Shown piece by piece: positions 1 through 5,916 of a stretch of 14,405 nt of DNA; the stretch's first letter is position 1, and the number at the start of each line of letters is the position of its first letter. The stretch lies in the NCBI GenBank assembly GCA_002352055.1, contig DEHS01000111.1, positions 335-14,739 on the forward strand, read 5' to 3'. The notes under the pieces were generated by a model. The model worked only from the letters and a program-made list of their open reading frames with translations, was not told the DNA's origin and did no database searches. Source of the DNA: Legionellaceae bacterium UBA2794. GTDB lineage: Bacteria; Pseudomonadota; Gammaproteobacteria; Legionellales; Legionellaceae. A program made the position numbers and the translations under genes.

Positions 1-15
1 CAAACTCTTCAGTTC
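1..15 (-). rRNA. rrs: 16S rRNA, 5' end only (gene continues off the left edge)
   Basis: Read on the minus strand, the first bases of the window are AACTGAAGAGTTTG, the conserved 5' start of bacterial 16S rRNA. The gene runs leftward out of the window, so only about 14-15 bases are visible. Upstream on the same strand lie a typical gammaproteobacterial 16S leader (including GTGTGGGCGC) and an rrn-type promoter, which supports the call. The exact mature 5' end is inferred from the E. coli pattern. Confidence 0.85.
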
Positions 16-145
16 AATTCCTGAGCTAGCTTTATCTAGCGTCTCTTTACTGCTTTACTTCATCTTTCTAAGCACTCAAATTTCTTCAAAGCGCCCACAC
101 AGTTTGTCTTCTCAATTTCTTAATGAACTCGCCCCGAAGGCGTGC
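16..145 (-). other. 16S rRNA leader (pre-rRNA 5' region)
   Basis: This is the transcribed spacer between the rrn promoter and the 16S start, read on the minus strand. It contains a short hairpin just after the likely start site (CGCC/GGCG around a TTCGG loop, about 129-141), a boxA-like element, and the GACAAACTGTGTGGGCGC block. That block closely resembles the E. coli 16S leader. The region would form part of the RNase III processing stem and the antitermination leader. No protein-coding potential is expected here. Confidence 0.75.
117..128 (-). promoter_or_regulatory. boxA-like rRNA antitermination element
   Basis: On the minus strand GTTCATTAAGAA sits in the same position relative to the TGTGTGGGCGC block as boxA (GCTCTTTAACA) does in the E. 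coli 16S leader. It matches the TTTAA-type core only loosely. The call rests mainly on position. Its expected role is loading of NusB/NusE antitermination factors on the rRNA transcript. Confidence 0.45.
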
Positions 146-150
146 TGCGT

Positions 151-178
151 ATTCTACGGATTTCGTATCCCGTGTCAA
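151..178 (-). promoter_or_regulatory. rrn promoter (sigma-70 type)
   Basis: On the minus strand there is a perfect -35 hexamer TTGACA (178-173), a 16-bp spacer, and a near-consensus -10 hexamer TAGAAT (156-151). A G/C-containing discriminator (ACGCAGC) follows. The start site should be near 144. AT-rich DNA upstream (179-215) could serve as an UP element. This is the expected arrangement for a strong, growth-rate-controlled rRNA promoter reading into the 16S gene. Confidence 0.85.
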
Positions 179-219
179 ATACTTTTTGCATTTATTTTCA
201 GAATTTTTATTATAGTCCG

Positions 220-246
220 CTTTTTGATCAAAATCTAGTCAAAAAG
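220..246. repeat. Inverted repeat with embedded 12-bp palindrome upstream of the rrn promoter
   Basis: CTTTTTGA (220-227) is repeated inverted as TCAAAAAG (239-246). Inside it, TTTTGATCAAAA (222-233) is a perfect palindrome. It lies about 40-70 bp upstream of the rrn -35 box, where Fis or other activators bind in other gammaproteobacterial rrn promoters. A regulatory role is only an inference. Confidence 0.4.
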
Positions 247-437
247 GTAATTTTTTATATATTTATCGTATTAGAATAAGGGATTCTAAATAATTGTATT
301 ATCTAACTTTATGAATTATTGCTTTTTTTAAAGACGCACCCCCTAGTTTCATTCCCTCAAATTTTTTTATAACAGTCCCTTTGGCTATGGTGGCTTAGTA
401 ACTCGATATAAAACCATCACAATTAAAACCTTCATAA

Positions 438-463
438 ATCGATCACATATATCGATCACATAT
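438..463. repeat. Perfect tandem duplication of a 13-bp unit
   Basis: ATCGATCACATAT occurs twice in immediate succession (438-450 and 451-463). The second copy runs into TATAAT (461-466) on the plus strand. The unit carries the palindrome ATCGAT. It could be a pair of regulator sites near a promoter, or simply a slippage duplication. Confidence 0.6.
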
Positions 464-572
464 AATGGTAGCAAATCGACAACTTAATTATACTTTAATA
501 ATTTTAATTACAAAATTTAAGTCAGTGCTGGTGATTTTATCTTTTTTTTGGTACTCTTCGCTATTCAACTAT

Positions 573-685
573 GGTGGCTCTATTGGTCCCCTCGCGGCGA
601 TAGATTGTGAACCCCGTCAGGCCCGGAAGGGAGCAGCGGTAACGATTGATTCGAGCGCCGAGGTGCGGCTCTTAGAGCCGCCACC
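573..685 (+). ncRNA. ffs: 4.5S signal recognition particle RNA (small bacterial type)
   Basis: This is the RNA core of the signal recognition particle. It binds Ffh and docks ribosomes making membrane proteins onto FtsY. The conserved apical domain is plain: GTCAGGCCCGGAAGG followed by GAGCAGC, including the GGAA tetraloop and the asymmetric loop that binds the Ffh M domain. The ends pair (GGTGG at the 5' end with CCACC at the 3' end, then further CTCTA/TAGAG pairing). At about 113 nt it matches the roughly 114-nt E. coli RNA. It lies 18 bp upstream of dnaX with no terminator-like T run after it. A similar SRP RNA-dnaX-ybaB-recR order is known from Pseudomonas and Bacillus. An overlapping small reading frame here is not a gene. 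Confidence 0.95.
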
Positions 686-703
686 CTAATTGTGAATCTA
701 TGT

Positions 704-2377
704 ATGAGCTATCTGGCACTTGCCCGTAAATGGCGACCACGCACATTTTCCCAACTGGTTGGTCAGGACCATATAAATAAAGCTTTGATTAATGCCCTGA
801 ATCAACAACGACTGCATCATGCTTACCTTTTCACCGGAACTCGAGGAGTGGGTAAAACCAGTGTTGCGCGTATTTTAGCTAAAGCTTTAAATTGTGATTT
901 AGGTATCAATTCTAATCCCTGTCTGGAATGTGACGCTTGTCTCGCCATTGAGCAAGGGCGATTTATCGATCTGATCGAAATTGACGGCGCCTCTAAAACA
1001 CGTGTTGAAGATACCCGTGACTTACTTGATAATGTGCAATATGCGCCTACAAATGGCCGCTTCAAAATATATCTGATTGACGAAGTACATATGCTTTCGC
1101 AACATAGTTTTAATGCCCTACTAAAAACTTTAGAAGAGCCTCCTGAACATGTAAAATTTATTCTTGCAACTACAGATCCGCAAAAATTACCCGTTACAGT
1201 TCTATCACGCTGCTTGCAATTTAATCTCAAACATCTCTCTGAAGACGTGATTAGCCACCAATTACAATTGATACTTGCAGACGAAAAAATTGAGTATGAA
1301 CCAGAGGGGATAAATATCCTGGCCAAAGCGGCACAAGGTAGTATGCGTGATGCCTTAAGTTTACTGGATCAAGCGATAACCAGTTTTGATGACTTTCTTA
1401 AAGTCGATGATATCAAAATGATCCTGGGTTATACCCAACAGGATTATGCTGAGCAAATTTTATATGCATTAAGCAGACAAAATGCATCTGAGATGCTCAC
1501 TCTGAGCCAACAAATAGCGGTTGAGGGAGGGCACTTTCATTATGTGCTAGATGAGATGCTCAATTATTTCCACCAGATTACGGTGTATCAAAGTCTCGGT
1601 GATAATAATCCATTAATTTCACCTGCGGCCAGGATTAAACAACTTGCTACTCAGTTTACTGCGGAAGACATCCAATTATTTTACCAAATCGGATTAAAGG
1701 GGCGTGAAGAAATCCATCTGGCACCAACATTGGTTATTGGCTTTAATATGACCTTGCTGCGGATGTTAACCTTTAGACCTGCATCAAATACCAATATTCC
1801 TCCTTTAGCATTCACAGAAGAAAAAAAAGCCACTATAAGTGACTCGAGAGTAGACAATGAATCGCCTGAAGTAACGATTAAAACAATACCTCCCATTCCC
1901 GTTGAAGCTGCTCCTGTTGCTTTACCAAATCCGCCCCAACCTGACACCCCACCTAAACAAGAGAAGGCTGAATCTTTTGTTCCAATTGAAGCTAAAAATT
2001 GGGCTGAGATTATAACTAAACTTAATTTAAGTGGCTTTGCTCGCAATGCAATAGATAATGCTGAATTTATTGACAAAGAAGGGCGTGATGTTACCCTACG
2101 TGTTGCCAAAGGGCATCAGTCCTTATTTACACCTACTACTACCAGTCGTATCGAAGCAGCGCTCACTGAATATTATCAAAGCCCAGTAAAAATCATTCTG
2201 AACACTGACGAAGCAGTAAATGCATCACCCGCCCAACAGAAACAGAAAGTAACGCAACAAAAGCAGCAGCTTGCAGAGGCGGCATTGCACAATGATCCTC
2301 TCTTTCAACAACTGCAACAGGAATTTTCTGCGGAATTGGTCAAAAATTCTATTGTCCCATTAAAAGATGACTTATAA
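704..2377 (+). CDS. dnaX: DNA polymerase III subunit tau (and possibly gamma)
   Basis: This is the clamp-loader ATPase of DNA polymerase III. It opens the beta sliding clamp and, as tau, ties the core polymerases to DnaB helicase. From ATG 704 the protein has 557 residues. It has the Walker A motif GTRGVGKT (residues 45-52), four zinc cysteines (64, 73, 76, 79), Walker B LIDEVH (about 124-129), and the SRC motif with arginine finger R169. A clamp-loader domain III runs to about 370, followed by a Pro-rich linker and a tau-specific C-terminal domain. A GTG at 692 would add four residues, but MSYLALARKWRP is the usual family N-terminus. No Shine-Dalgarno sequence is visible, and ffs ends only 18 bp upstream. 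An A8 run at codons 373-375 may produce a shorter gamma form. Confidence 0.97.
   Translation: MSYLALARKWRPRTFSQLVGQDHINKALINALNQQRLHHAYLFTGTRGVGKTSVARILAKALNCDLGINSNPCLECDACLAIEQGRFIDLIEIDGASKTRVEDTRDLLDNVQYAPTNGRFKIYLIDEVHMLSQHSFNALLKTLEEPPEHVKFILATTDPQKLPVTVLSRCLQFNLKHLSEDVISHQLQLILADEKIEYEPEGINILAKAAQGSMRDALSLLDQAITSFDDFLKVDDIKMILGYTQQDYAEQILYALSRQNASEMLTLSQQIAVEGGHFHYVLDEMLNYFHQITVYQSLGDNNPLISPAARIKQLATQFTAEDIQLFYQIGLKGREEIHLAPTLVIGFNMTLLRMLTFRPASNTNIPPLAFTEEKKATISDSRVDNESPEVTIKTIPPIPVEAAPVALPNPPQPDTPPKQEKAESFVPIEAKNWAEIITKLNLSGFARNAIDNAEFIDKEGRDVTLRVAKGHQSLFTPTTTSRIEAALTEYYQSPVKIILNTDEAVNASPAQQKQKVTQQKQQLAEAALHNDPLFQQLQQEFSAELVKNSIVPLKDDL
1821..1842 (+). promoter_or_regulatory. Candidate programmed frameshift / slippage site in dnaX
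   Basis: Eight consecutive A residues (1821-1828) are read in frame as GAA AAA AAA GCC, which presents the slippery heptamer A AAA AAA. A -1 shift continues AGC CAC TAT AAG and stops at TGA 1840-1842, giving a 379-residue product. The other alternative frame stops at TAA 1836-1838. The site lies just after clamp-loader domain III, where gamma ends in other bacteria. I see no convincing upstream Shine-Dalgarno stimulator and only a 4-bp hairpin (CACT/AGTG) downstream. Transcriptional slippage is therefore as likely as ribosomal frameshifting. Confidence 0.5.
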
Positions 2378-2397
2378 TAACGAACTTAACTAAAATA

Positions 2398-2403
2398 AAG
2401 AGG
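2398..2403 (+). promoter_or_regulatory. Ribosome binding site of ybaB
   Basis: AAGAGG lies 5 nt upstream of ATG 2409, well placed for initiation. It contrasts with dnaX, which has none. Confidence 0.75.
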
Positions 2404-2408
2404 CAACC

Positions 2409-2744
2409 ATGGATATCAATCAAAATCTTGGAAATTTAATGAAAGAAGCACAAAAGATGCAACAGCGAATGCAAGAAGCACAACAACAATTGAGTGAATT
2501 AGTTGTTCAGGGTGAAGCTGGTGGTGGTATGGTTACGATTAAAATGAATGGCCGCCATGATGTAACCGAAGTTAAAATTAAACCTACATTAATGGATGAA
2601 GACGTTGAAATGATGGAAGATTTGATTGCCGCAGCCCTTAATGATGCAGTTCGGAAAATTGAAAAAGTTTCAAAAGAAAAAATCAGCCAGTTGACTGCCG
2701 GATTAAATATCCCAACTGACTTAATGGGTGATAAAGGAGAATAA
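2409..2744 (+). CDS. ybaB: YbaB/EbfC family nucleoid-associated protein
   Basis: This is a small DNA-binding protein of the YbaB/EbfC family. The family forms dimers with a tweezer shape that bind DNA with little sequence specificity and affect nucleoid organisation and expression. At 111 residues it has the usual family length (about 105-110). The N-terminal helix is rich in Gln, Met and Glu (about 10-32). It is followed by the GEAGGGMVTIKMNG core and the DLIAAALNDAVRKIEK helix typical of the family. It lies 31 bp after dnaX and 7 bp before recR, in the conserved dnaX-ybaB-recR order, and should be expressed with the replication and repair genes around it. Confidence 0.95.
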   Translation: MDINQNLGNLMKEAQKMQQRMQEAQQQLSELVVQGEAGGGMVTIKMNGRHDVTEVKIKPTLMDEDVEMMEDLIAAALNDAVRKIEKVSKEKISQLTAGLNIPTDLMGDKGE

Positions 2745-2751
2745 TCCAAAT

Positions 2752-3345
2752 ATGGATACTCTAAACCGTCTGGTTGATGCACTTCGGTGCTTACCAGGCG
2801 TAGGTCCTAAATCCGCACAAAGAATGGTATTTCATTTATTGCAATTTCAAAGACAGCGAGGGTTACACCTTGCCTCGTGTTTAGAGCAAGCAATGAACCA
2901 CATTAATCATTGCATGAGATGCAACAATTATACCGAACATACTTTGTGTTCTTTGTGCCAAAATCCTGCTCGAGATTCTAAATTACTTTGTGTTGTCGAA
3001 AGCCCAGCAGACGTTGCTGCTATAGAGCAAAGTCATGCATTTCAAGGAACTTATTTTGTTTTGATGGGGAAAATATCTCCTCTGGATGGCCTTGGCCCAG
3101 AAGACATAGGCTTGCCGAGACTTAAAAAGTTAATTATGGAGGAAGGTATTTCAGAAGTTATTCTTGCATTAAGTCCTAGTATTGAAGGGCAGACAACGGT
3201 TCATTTTATTCAGCAGCTATTACGCGGTGAATCAATAAATATCAGTCAACTGGCACACGGAATTCCTTCAGGTGGAGAATTAGAATTTCTCGATGGCAAT
3301 ACTATTGGCAGTGCCTTGCGAAATAGAGCAACTATTAATGTCTAA
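2752..3345 (+). CDS. recR: Recombination mediator protein RecR
   Basis: This protein works with RecO (and RecF) to load RecA onto SSB-coated single-stranded DNA at gaps. At 197 residues it has the standard length. Visible domains in order are a helix-hairpin-helix (LPGVGPKSAQR, about 14-24), a C4 zinc finger (CMRC then CSLC), and a Toprim domain beginning LCVVESPADVAAIE with the DGLGPEDIG segment. The C-terminal motif GGELEFLDGNTIGSALRNR comes last. The start at ATG 2752 follows AAGGAGA (2734-2740) with an 11-nt gap. An upstream GTG at 2728 would add eight residues ahead of the normal RecR N-terminus and overlaps ybaB. The 3' end overlaps the next gene by 8 bp. Confidence 0.97.
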   Translation: MDTLNRLVDALRCLPGVGPKSAQRMVFHLLQFQRQRGLHLASCLEQAMNHINHCMRCNNYTEHTLCSLCQNPARDSKLLCVVESPADVAAIEQSHAFQGTYFVLMGKISPLDGLGPEDIGLPRLKKLIMEEGISEVILALSPSIEGQTTVHFIQQLLRGESINISQLAHGIPSGGELEFLDGNTIGSALRNRATINV

Positions 3346-4183
3346 ATTATTTCAACGAGTAAAATATTGGATGATTGCCAGTCTGATCCTAACTTGTGGA
3401 TGGGCTCACGCCTCATTTCATAAAAGTTTATGGCCATCCTGGGAGGTAAATAATCCTCTATCTCAAGAAACAATTTCGCATCAGATATGGCAAAATTTTT
3501 TAAATCAATATCTTATTACCAATGAAGAACATATAAACCTCATTGATTATGCTCATGTTCAAAAAAAGGATTTGGAATTATTAAGAAACTACACGAAGCA
3601 ACTCGCTGCAATAGACATCGATAACTATAATCGCCAGGAACAGTTGGCGTACTGGATTAATTTATACAATGCGCTTACCGTTCAAACGGTGGCAAAATAT
3701 TACCCTGTGAGCAGCGTTCAGGAAATCAATATATCTCCAGGACTATTCAGTATGGGACCTTGGGGAGCTAATCTGGTTACCGTTAAGAAGATTCCATTAT
3801 CTTTAGATGATATTAATAACCGTATCATTCGTCCCATTTGGAATGATCCGCGAACTCATTATACATTAAATAACGCTACCATAGCTTCACCTAATTTAAG
3901 TAAAAAGGTTTATGTGGGCAAATCTATTGAGCAACAATTAAACAATGCGGCGGCTACGTATATTAATTCTCTGCGCGGTGTACAAGTTATTGAAGGGAAA
4001 TTAATTATATCCAAGCTTTATGATTGGTATGAAGAAGACTTTGGCGGTACAAAAGACAATGTTCTTCGGCATTTGTCACAGTTCGCCCATGAACCTCTGC
4101 TTAGTCAATTAAAACATGTGAACAGCATAGATAGTTATATTTACAACTGGCATATCAATAGTCCCGCAGCTCAAACTGCATGA
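3338..4183 (+). CDS. Exported DUF547 domain protein lacking the family's usual cysteines
   Basis: This is a 281-residue protein with a probable Sec signal peptide. It has basic residues near the start, a hydrophobic stretch about 11-23, and likely cleavage after AHA (residue 25), so it should be periplasmic or secreted. The rest matches DUF547: YWINLYNALTVQTV (about 105-118), LSLDDINNRIIRPIWNDPR (about 154-172), then HYTLNNATIASPNL (174-187) and QQLNNAAATYI. In most members the last core motif reads LNCAS.GCP. Here the two cysteines are Asn179 and Ser184. The function of DUF547 is not established. The start at ATG 3338 overlaps the recR end by 8 bp, suggesting translational coupling. A longer frame from ATG 3293 would put non-signal residues ahead of the signal peptide and is less likely. 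Confidence 0.85.
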   Translation: MSKLFQRVKYWMIASLILTCGWAHASFHKSLWPSWEVNNPLSQETISHQIWQNFLNQYLITNEEHINLIDYAHVQKKDLELLRNYTKQLAAIDIDNYNRQEQLAYWINLYNALTVQTVAKYYPVSSVQEINISPGLFSMGPWGANLVTVKKIPLSLDDINNRIIRPIWNDPRTHYTLNNATIASPNLSKKVYVGKSIEQQLNNAAATYINSLRGVQVIEGKLIISKLYDWYEEDFGGTKDNVLRHLSQFAHEPLLSQLKHVNSIDSYIYNWHINSPAAQTA

Positions 4184-4253
4184 ACTAACACCATCTCCGC
4201 CACTGATATAGTTTTAACTTAGTTAAAAAAAGTTAGATTCAGGGTGATTAATC

Positions 4254-5702
4254 TCAGCTCTCAAGAAACTGAAACAATTCATCCAGATTTTTATGAGTTA
4301 ATTTGATGTCACCTCCATATATTACCAAAATTCTAAATACTGCATCACGATTACGCTTTCCTGGATGCACATGGCTTTTTTCAAGATCGTAAATATACGG
4401 CTCGGTATTGATTTGTCTGTTTTTTAACTCTAGCCTTAATGATTCCATAACTACCTTAAGCGCATCAAAAACAGATGCAATCGTTCTCTTTTCTACATCA
4501 TTAAGAGACGGAAGCCACTCCAAAGGATGCCCTTTGATAATCGAATATAAAGTGTAAATGAGATACCTTGTATCATTGTTAGTAAAATAACCATAGAGAT
4601 CCAAACATTCATTGGTGGTTAACTGGTGGTAAAGCACAATCATTTCCTGTTGGAAGGTTAGCTCATTTGGCACAGATGAAGGTTTAATCAGCCGTTGTTG
4701 CAGTACCATAACGGCATCTATCAATCGATTAGGATTGAACCAAAATTTATAAGCACGTCCCAGATCGTGCAACCGTTCCAAAGTAACTTTGTGTTCATTT
4801 TCAGGAGTAGATTTGACATGCACCAATTTAATTGCATTTTGAATAATCTCTCTGCAATCATCCTGCACTGCGATATTTATTCCCTGGGGTAAATCTTCTC
4901 CATGGAATAAATAATCAATTTCAGACTTAAGATCATCTGGATGGGCAAAATGGTATAAATGGTGTTGAATCAGCTCAATAAAGTCATGAACAAGACCCAA
5001 CCGTGTCCGAATTGATACCAATTTTTCTGGGTGAATCAATTCAGAATATAATTTATCGGGATATAGTTTATAGAAAAAAATAGCATTAATTAAACTCACT
5101 AGTTGATCATTAGAAAAAAAATGCATGGCAGTCTGCTTTACAGACACACTAATATGATTAAACAAATTAGCTAGATTAGGAATAGTAGCTTCGTAATGAT
5201 TCCAAAAATCAACTAAAGCAAACAACCACTTATTTAATACATTTTGTTGCAAAAAATAATTAAGTTTTTTAATTAATGAGAGATAATTAGTGTCATGTAT
5301 GGGAGAGAAATCCGTATCTATTCTTTTAAAATGGTAATAAAGGGTAGAAAGCTGCATGACGTACCTGGCTTTTTCTTCCCGGGCAATACTTTTCGCCAAT
5401 TGTTGTTGGATATTTAAAATCAGGTGATATTGCTCTGGCTCCTGCATTGGACTTTGATTATGTGCTAATTCCGTTATTGAAATGTCCGATTCATTGATTA
5501 ATTTTAAATAATCCAGATAGCCTAGCGCAAGCAGCTCACAAATTGAAGACAATTGGGTAGTGTCAGATTTCCCCCTTGATGATGTAATAAGGGCTTTAAA
5601 CTGCACTTCCAATAACTTTAATTGATATTTTAGCTGTGCTTTCGCTCGAGAACTATCCGTAACCATCAACCCCGCTAAATAAGGTATCCTTGTATGAGTC
5701 AT
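4254..5702 (-). CDS. Uncharacterised 482-residue, mostly helical protein
   Basis: I do not recognise this protein. It has 482 residues, no signal peptide, no obvious membrane segment, and no catalytic motif I can name. Composition suggests an alpha-helical protein rich in Leu, His, Tyr and Asn (for example QQQLAKSIAREEKARYVMQL and repeated His-Leu-Tyr stretches such as IQHHLYHFAH). The C-terminus is LDELFQFLES. ATG 5702 is preceded by GGAG at a 5-nt spacing, and a good sigma-70 promoter lies about 70-100 bp upstream. It stands alone, convergent with the DUF547 gene and divergent from the response regulator. In a Legionella-like genome a lone protein of this sort could be a lineage-specific regulator or a secreted effector. 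Neither can be shown from the sequence. Confidence 0.85.
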   Translation of the reverse strand: MTHTRIPYLAGLMVTDSSRAKAQLKYQLKLLEVQFKALITSSRGKSDTTQLSSICELLALGYLDYLKLINESDISITELAHNQSPMQEPEQYHLILNIQQQLAKSIAREEKARYVMQLSTLYYHFKRIDTDFSPIHDTNYLSLIKKLNYFLQQNVLNKWLFALVDFWNHYEATIPNLANLFNHISVSVKQTAMHFFSNDQLVSLINAIFFYKLYPDKLYSELIHPEKLVSIRTRLGLVHDFIELIQHHLYHFAHPDDLKSEIDYLFHGEDLPQGINIAVQDDCREIIQNAIKLVHVKSTPENEHKVTLERLHDLGRAYKFWFNPNRLIDAVMVLQQRLIKPSSVPNELTFQQEMIVLYHQLTTNECLDLYGYFTNNDTRYLIYTLYSIIKGHPLEWLPSLNDVEKRTIASVFDALKVVMESLRLELKNRQINTEPYIYDLEKSHVHPGKRNRDAVFRILVIYGGDIKLTHKNLDELFQFLES

Positions 5703-5750
5703 CCTTTCTCCATCAAGCAGATTCCTGTGCGCTCGAATTCATCTTCCTCT

Positions 5751-5778
5751 ATTTTAACAATAACACTTATTCAGTCAA
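5751..5778 (-). promoter_or_regulatory. Sigma-70 promoter for the unknown 482-residue protein
   Basis: On the minus strand TTGACT (5778-5773) is followed after 16 bp by TAAAAT (5756-5751), each five of six to consensus. The start site would be near 5744, about 42 bp before ATG 5702. An inverted repeat TTCAG (5770-5774) / CTGAA (5783-5787) overlaps the -35 box and could be an operator. Confidence 0.6.
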
Positions 5779-5916
5779 TTTGCTGAATTTTATTGCAAAA
5801 AAAGCCACATCATCACTTAAGTGCTAATAATTAAATTAAATGCATGAAATGAATTGCAAGTAACTCATAAAATTGCCAAAATTAGAACAATATTGCCAAC
5901 TTTCCGGAGCAAATTG

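Larger units (their letters stand above)
179..572. other. AT-rich divergent intergenic region between the rrn operon and ffs
   Basis: No convincing gene is visible. The left part holds a second TATAAT on the minus strand (214-209), whose nearest TTGACT lies 22 bp away, too far for a normal promoter. It also holds a palindrome and inverted repeat around 220-246. The right part holds a perfect 13-bp tandem duplication (438-463) and TATAAT at 461-466. An extended -10-like TGGTACTCT lies at 549-557, with a predicted start near 564, just upstream of ffs. The promoter of the ffs-dnaX unit must lie here, but I cannot pick one with confidence. Confidence 0.6.

Noticed and set aside
209..242. Second rrn promoter with TATAAT (214-209) and TTGACT (242-237) on the minus strand
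   Set aside because: The spacing is 22 bp, too long for sigma-70, and no better -35 hexamer lies at 16-18 bp. Kept only as a note.
465..689. Plus-strand reading frame of 74 codons
   Set aside because: It overlaps the 4.5S RNA over its second half, and the protein has no family likeness. The conserved RNA explains the sequence.
823..1326. Minus-strand reading frame of 167 codons inside dnaX
   Set aside because: Antisense shadow of a strongly conserved gene with complete DnaX motifs on the plus strand.
1681..2109. Minus-strand reading frame of 142 codons inside dnaX
   Set aside because: Antisense to the dnaX linker and tau domain. It is low-complexity, with no ribosome site or context.
2507..2782. 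Minus-strand reading frame across ybaB and the recR start
   Set aside because: Antisense to two well-supported genes.
4212..4228. Hairpin TTTTAAC/GTTAAAA between the DUF547 gene and the unknown gene as a terminator
   Set aside because: A 7-bp stem almost entirely A/T with a 3-nt loop and no following T tract on either strand. Too weak to call.
5814..5823. Palindrome CACTTAAGTG upstream of the response regulator
   Set aside because: A single 10-bp palindrome in AT-rich DNA with no second copy. Not enough for an operator call.
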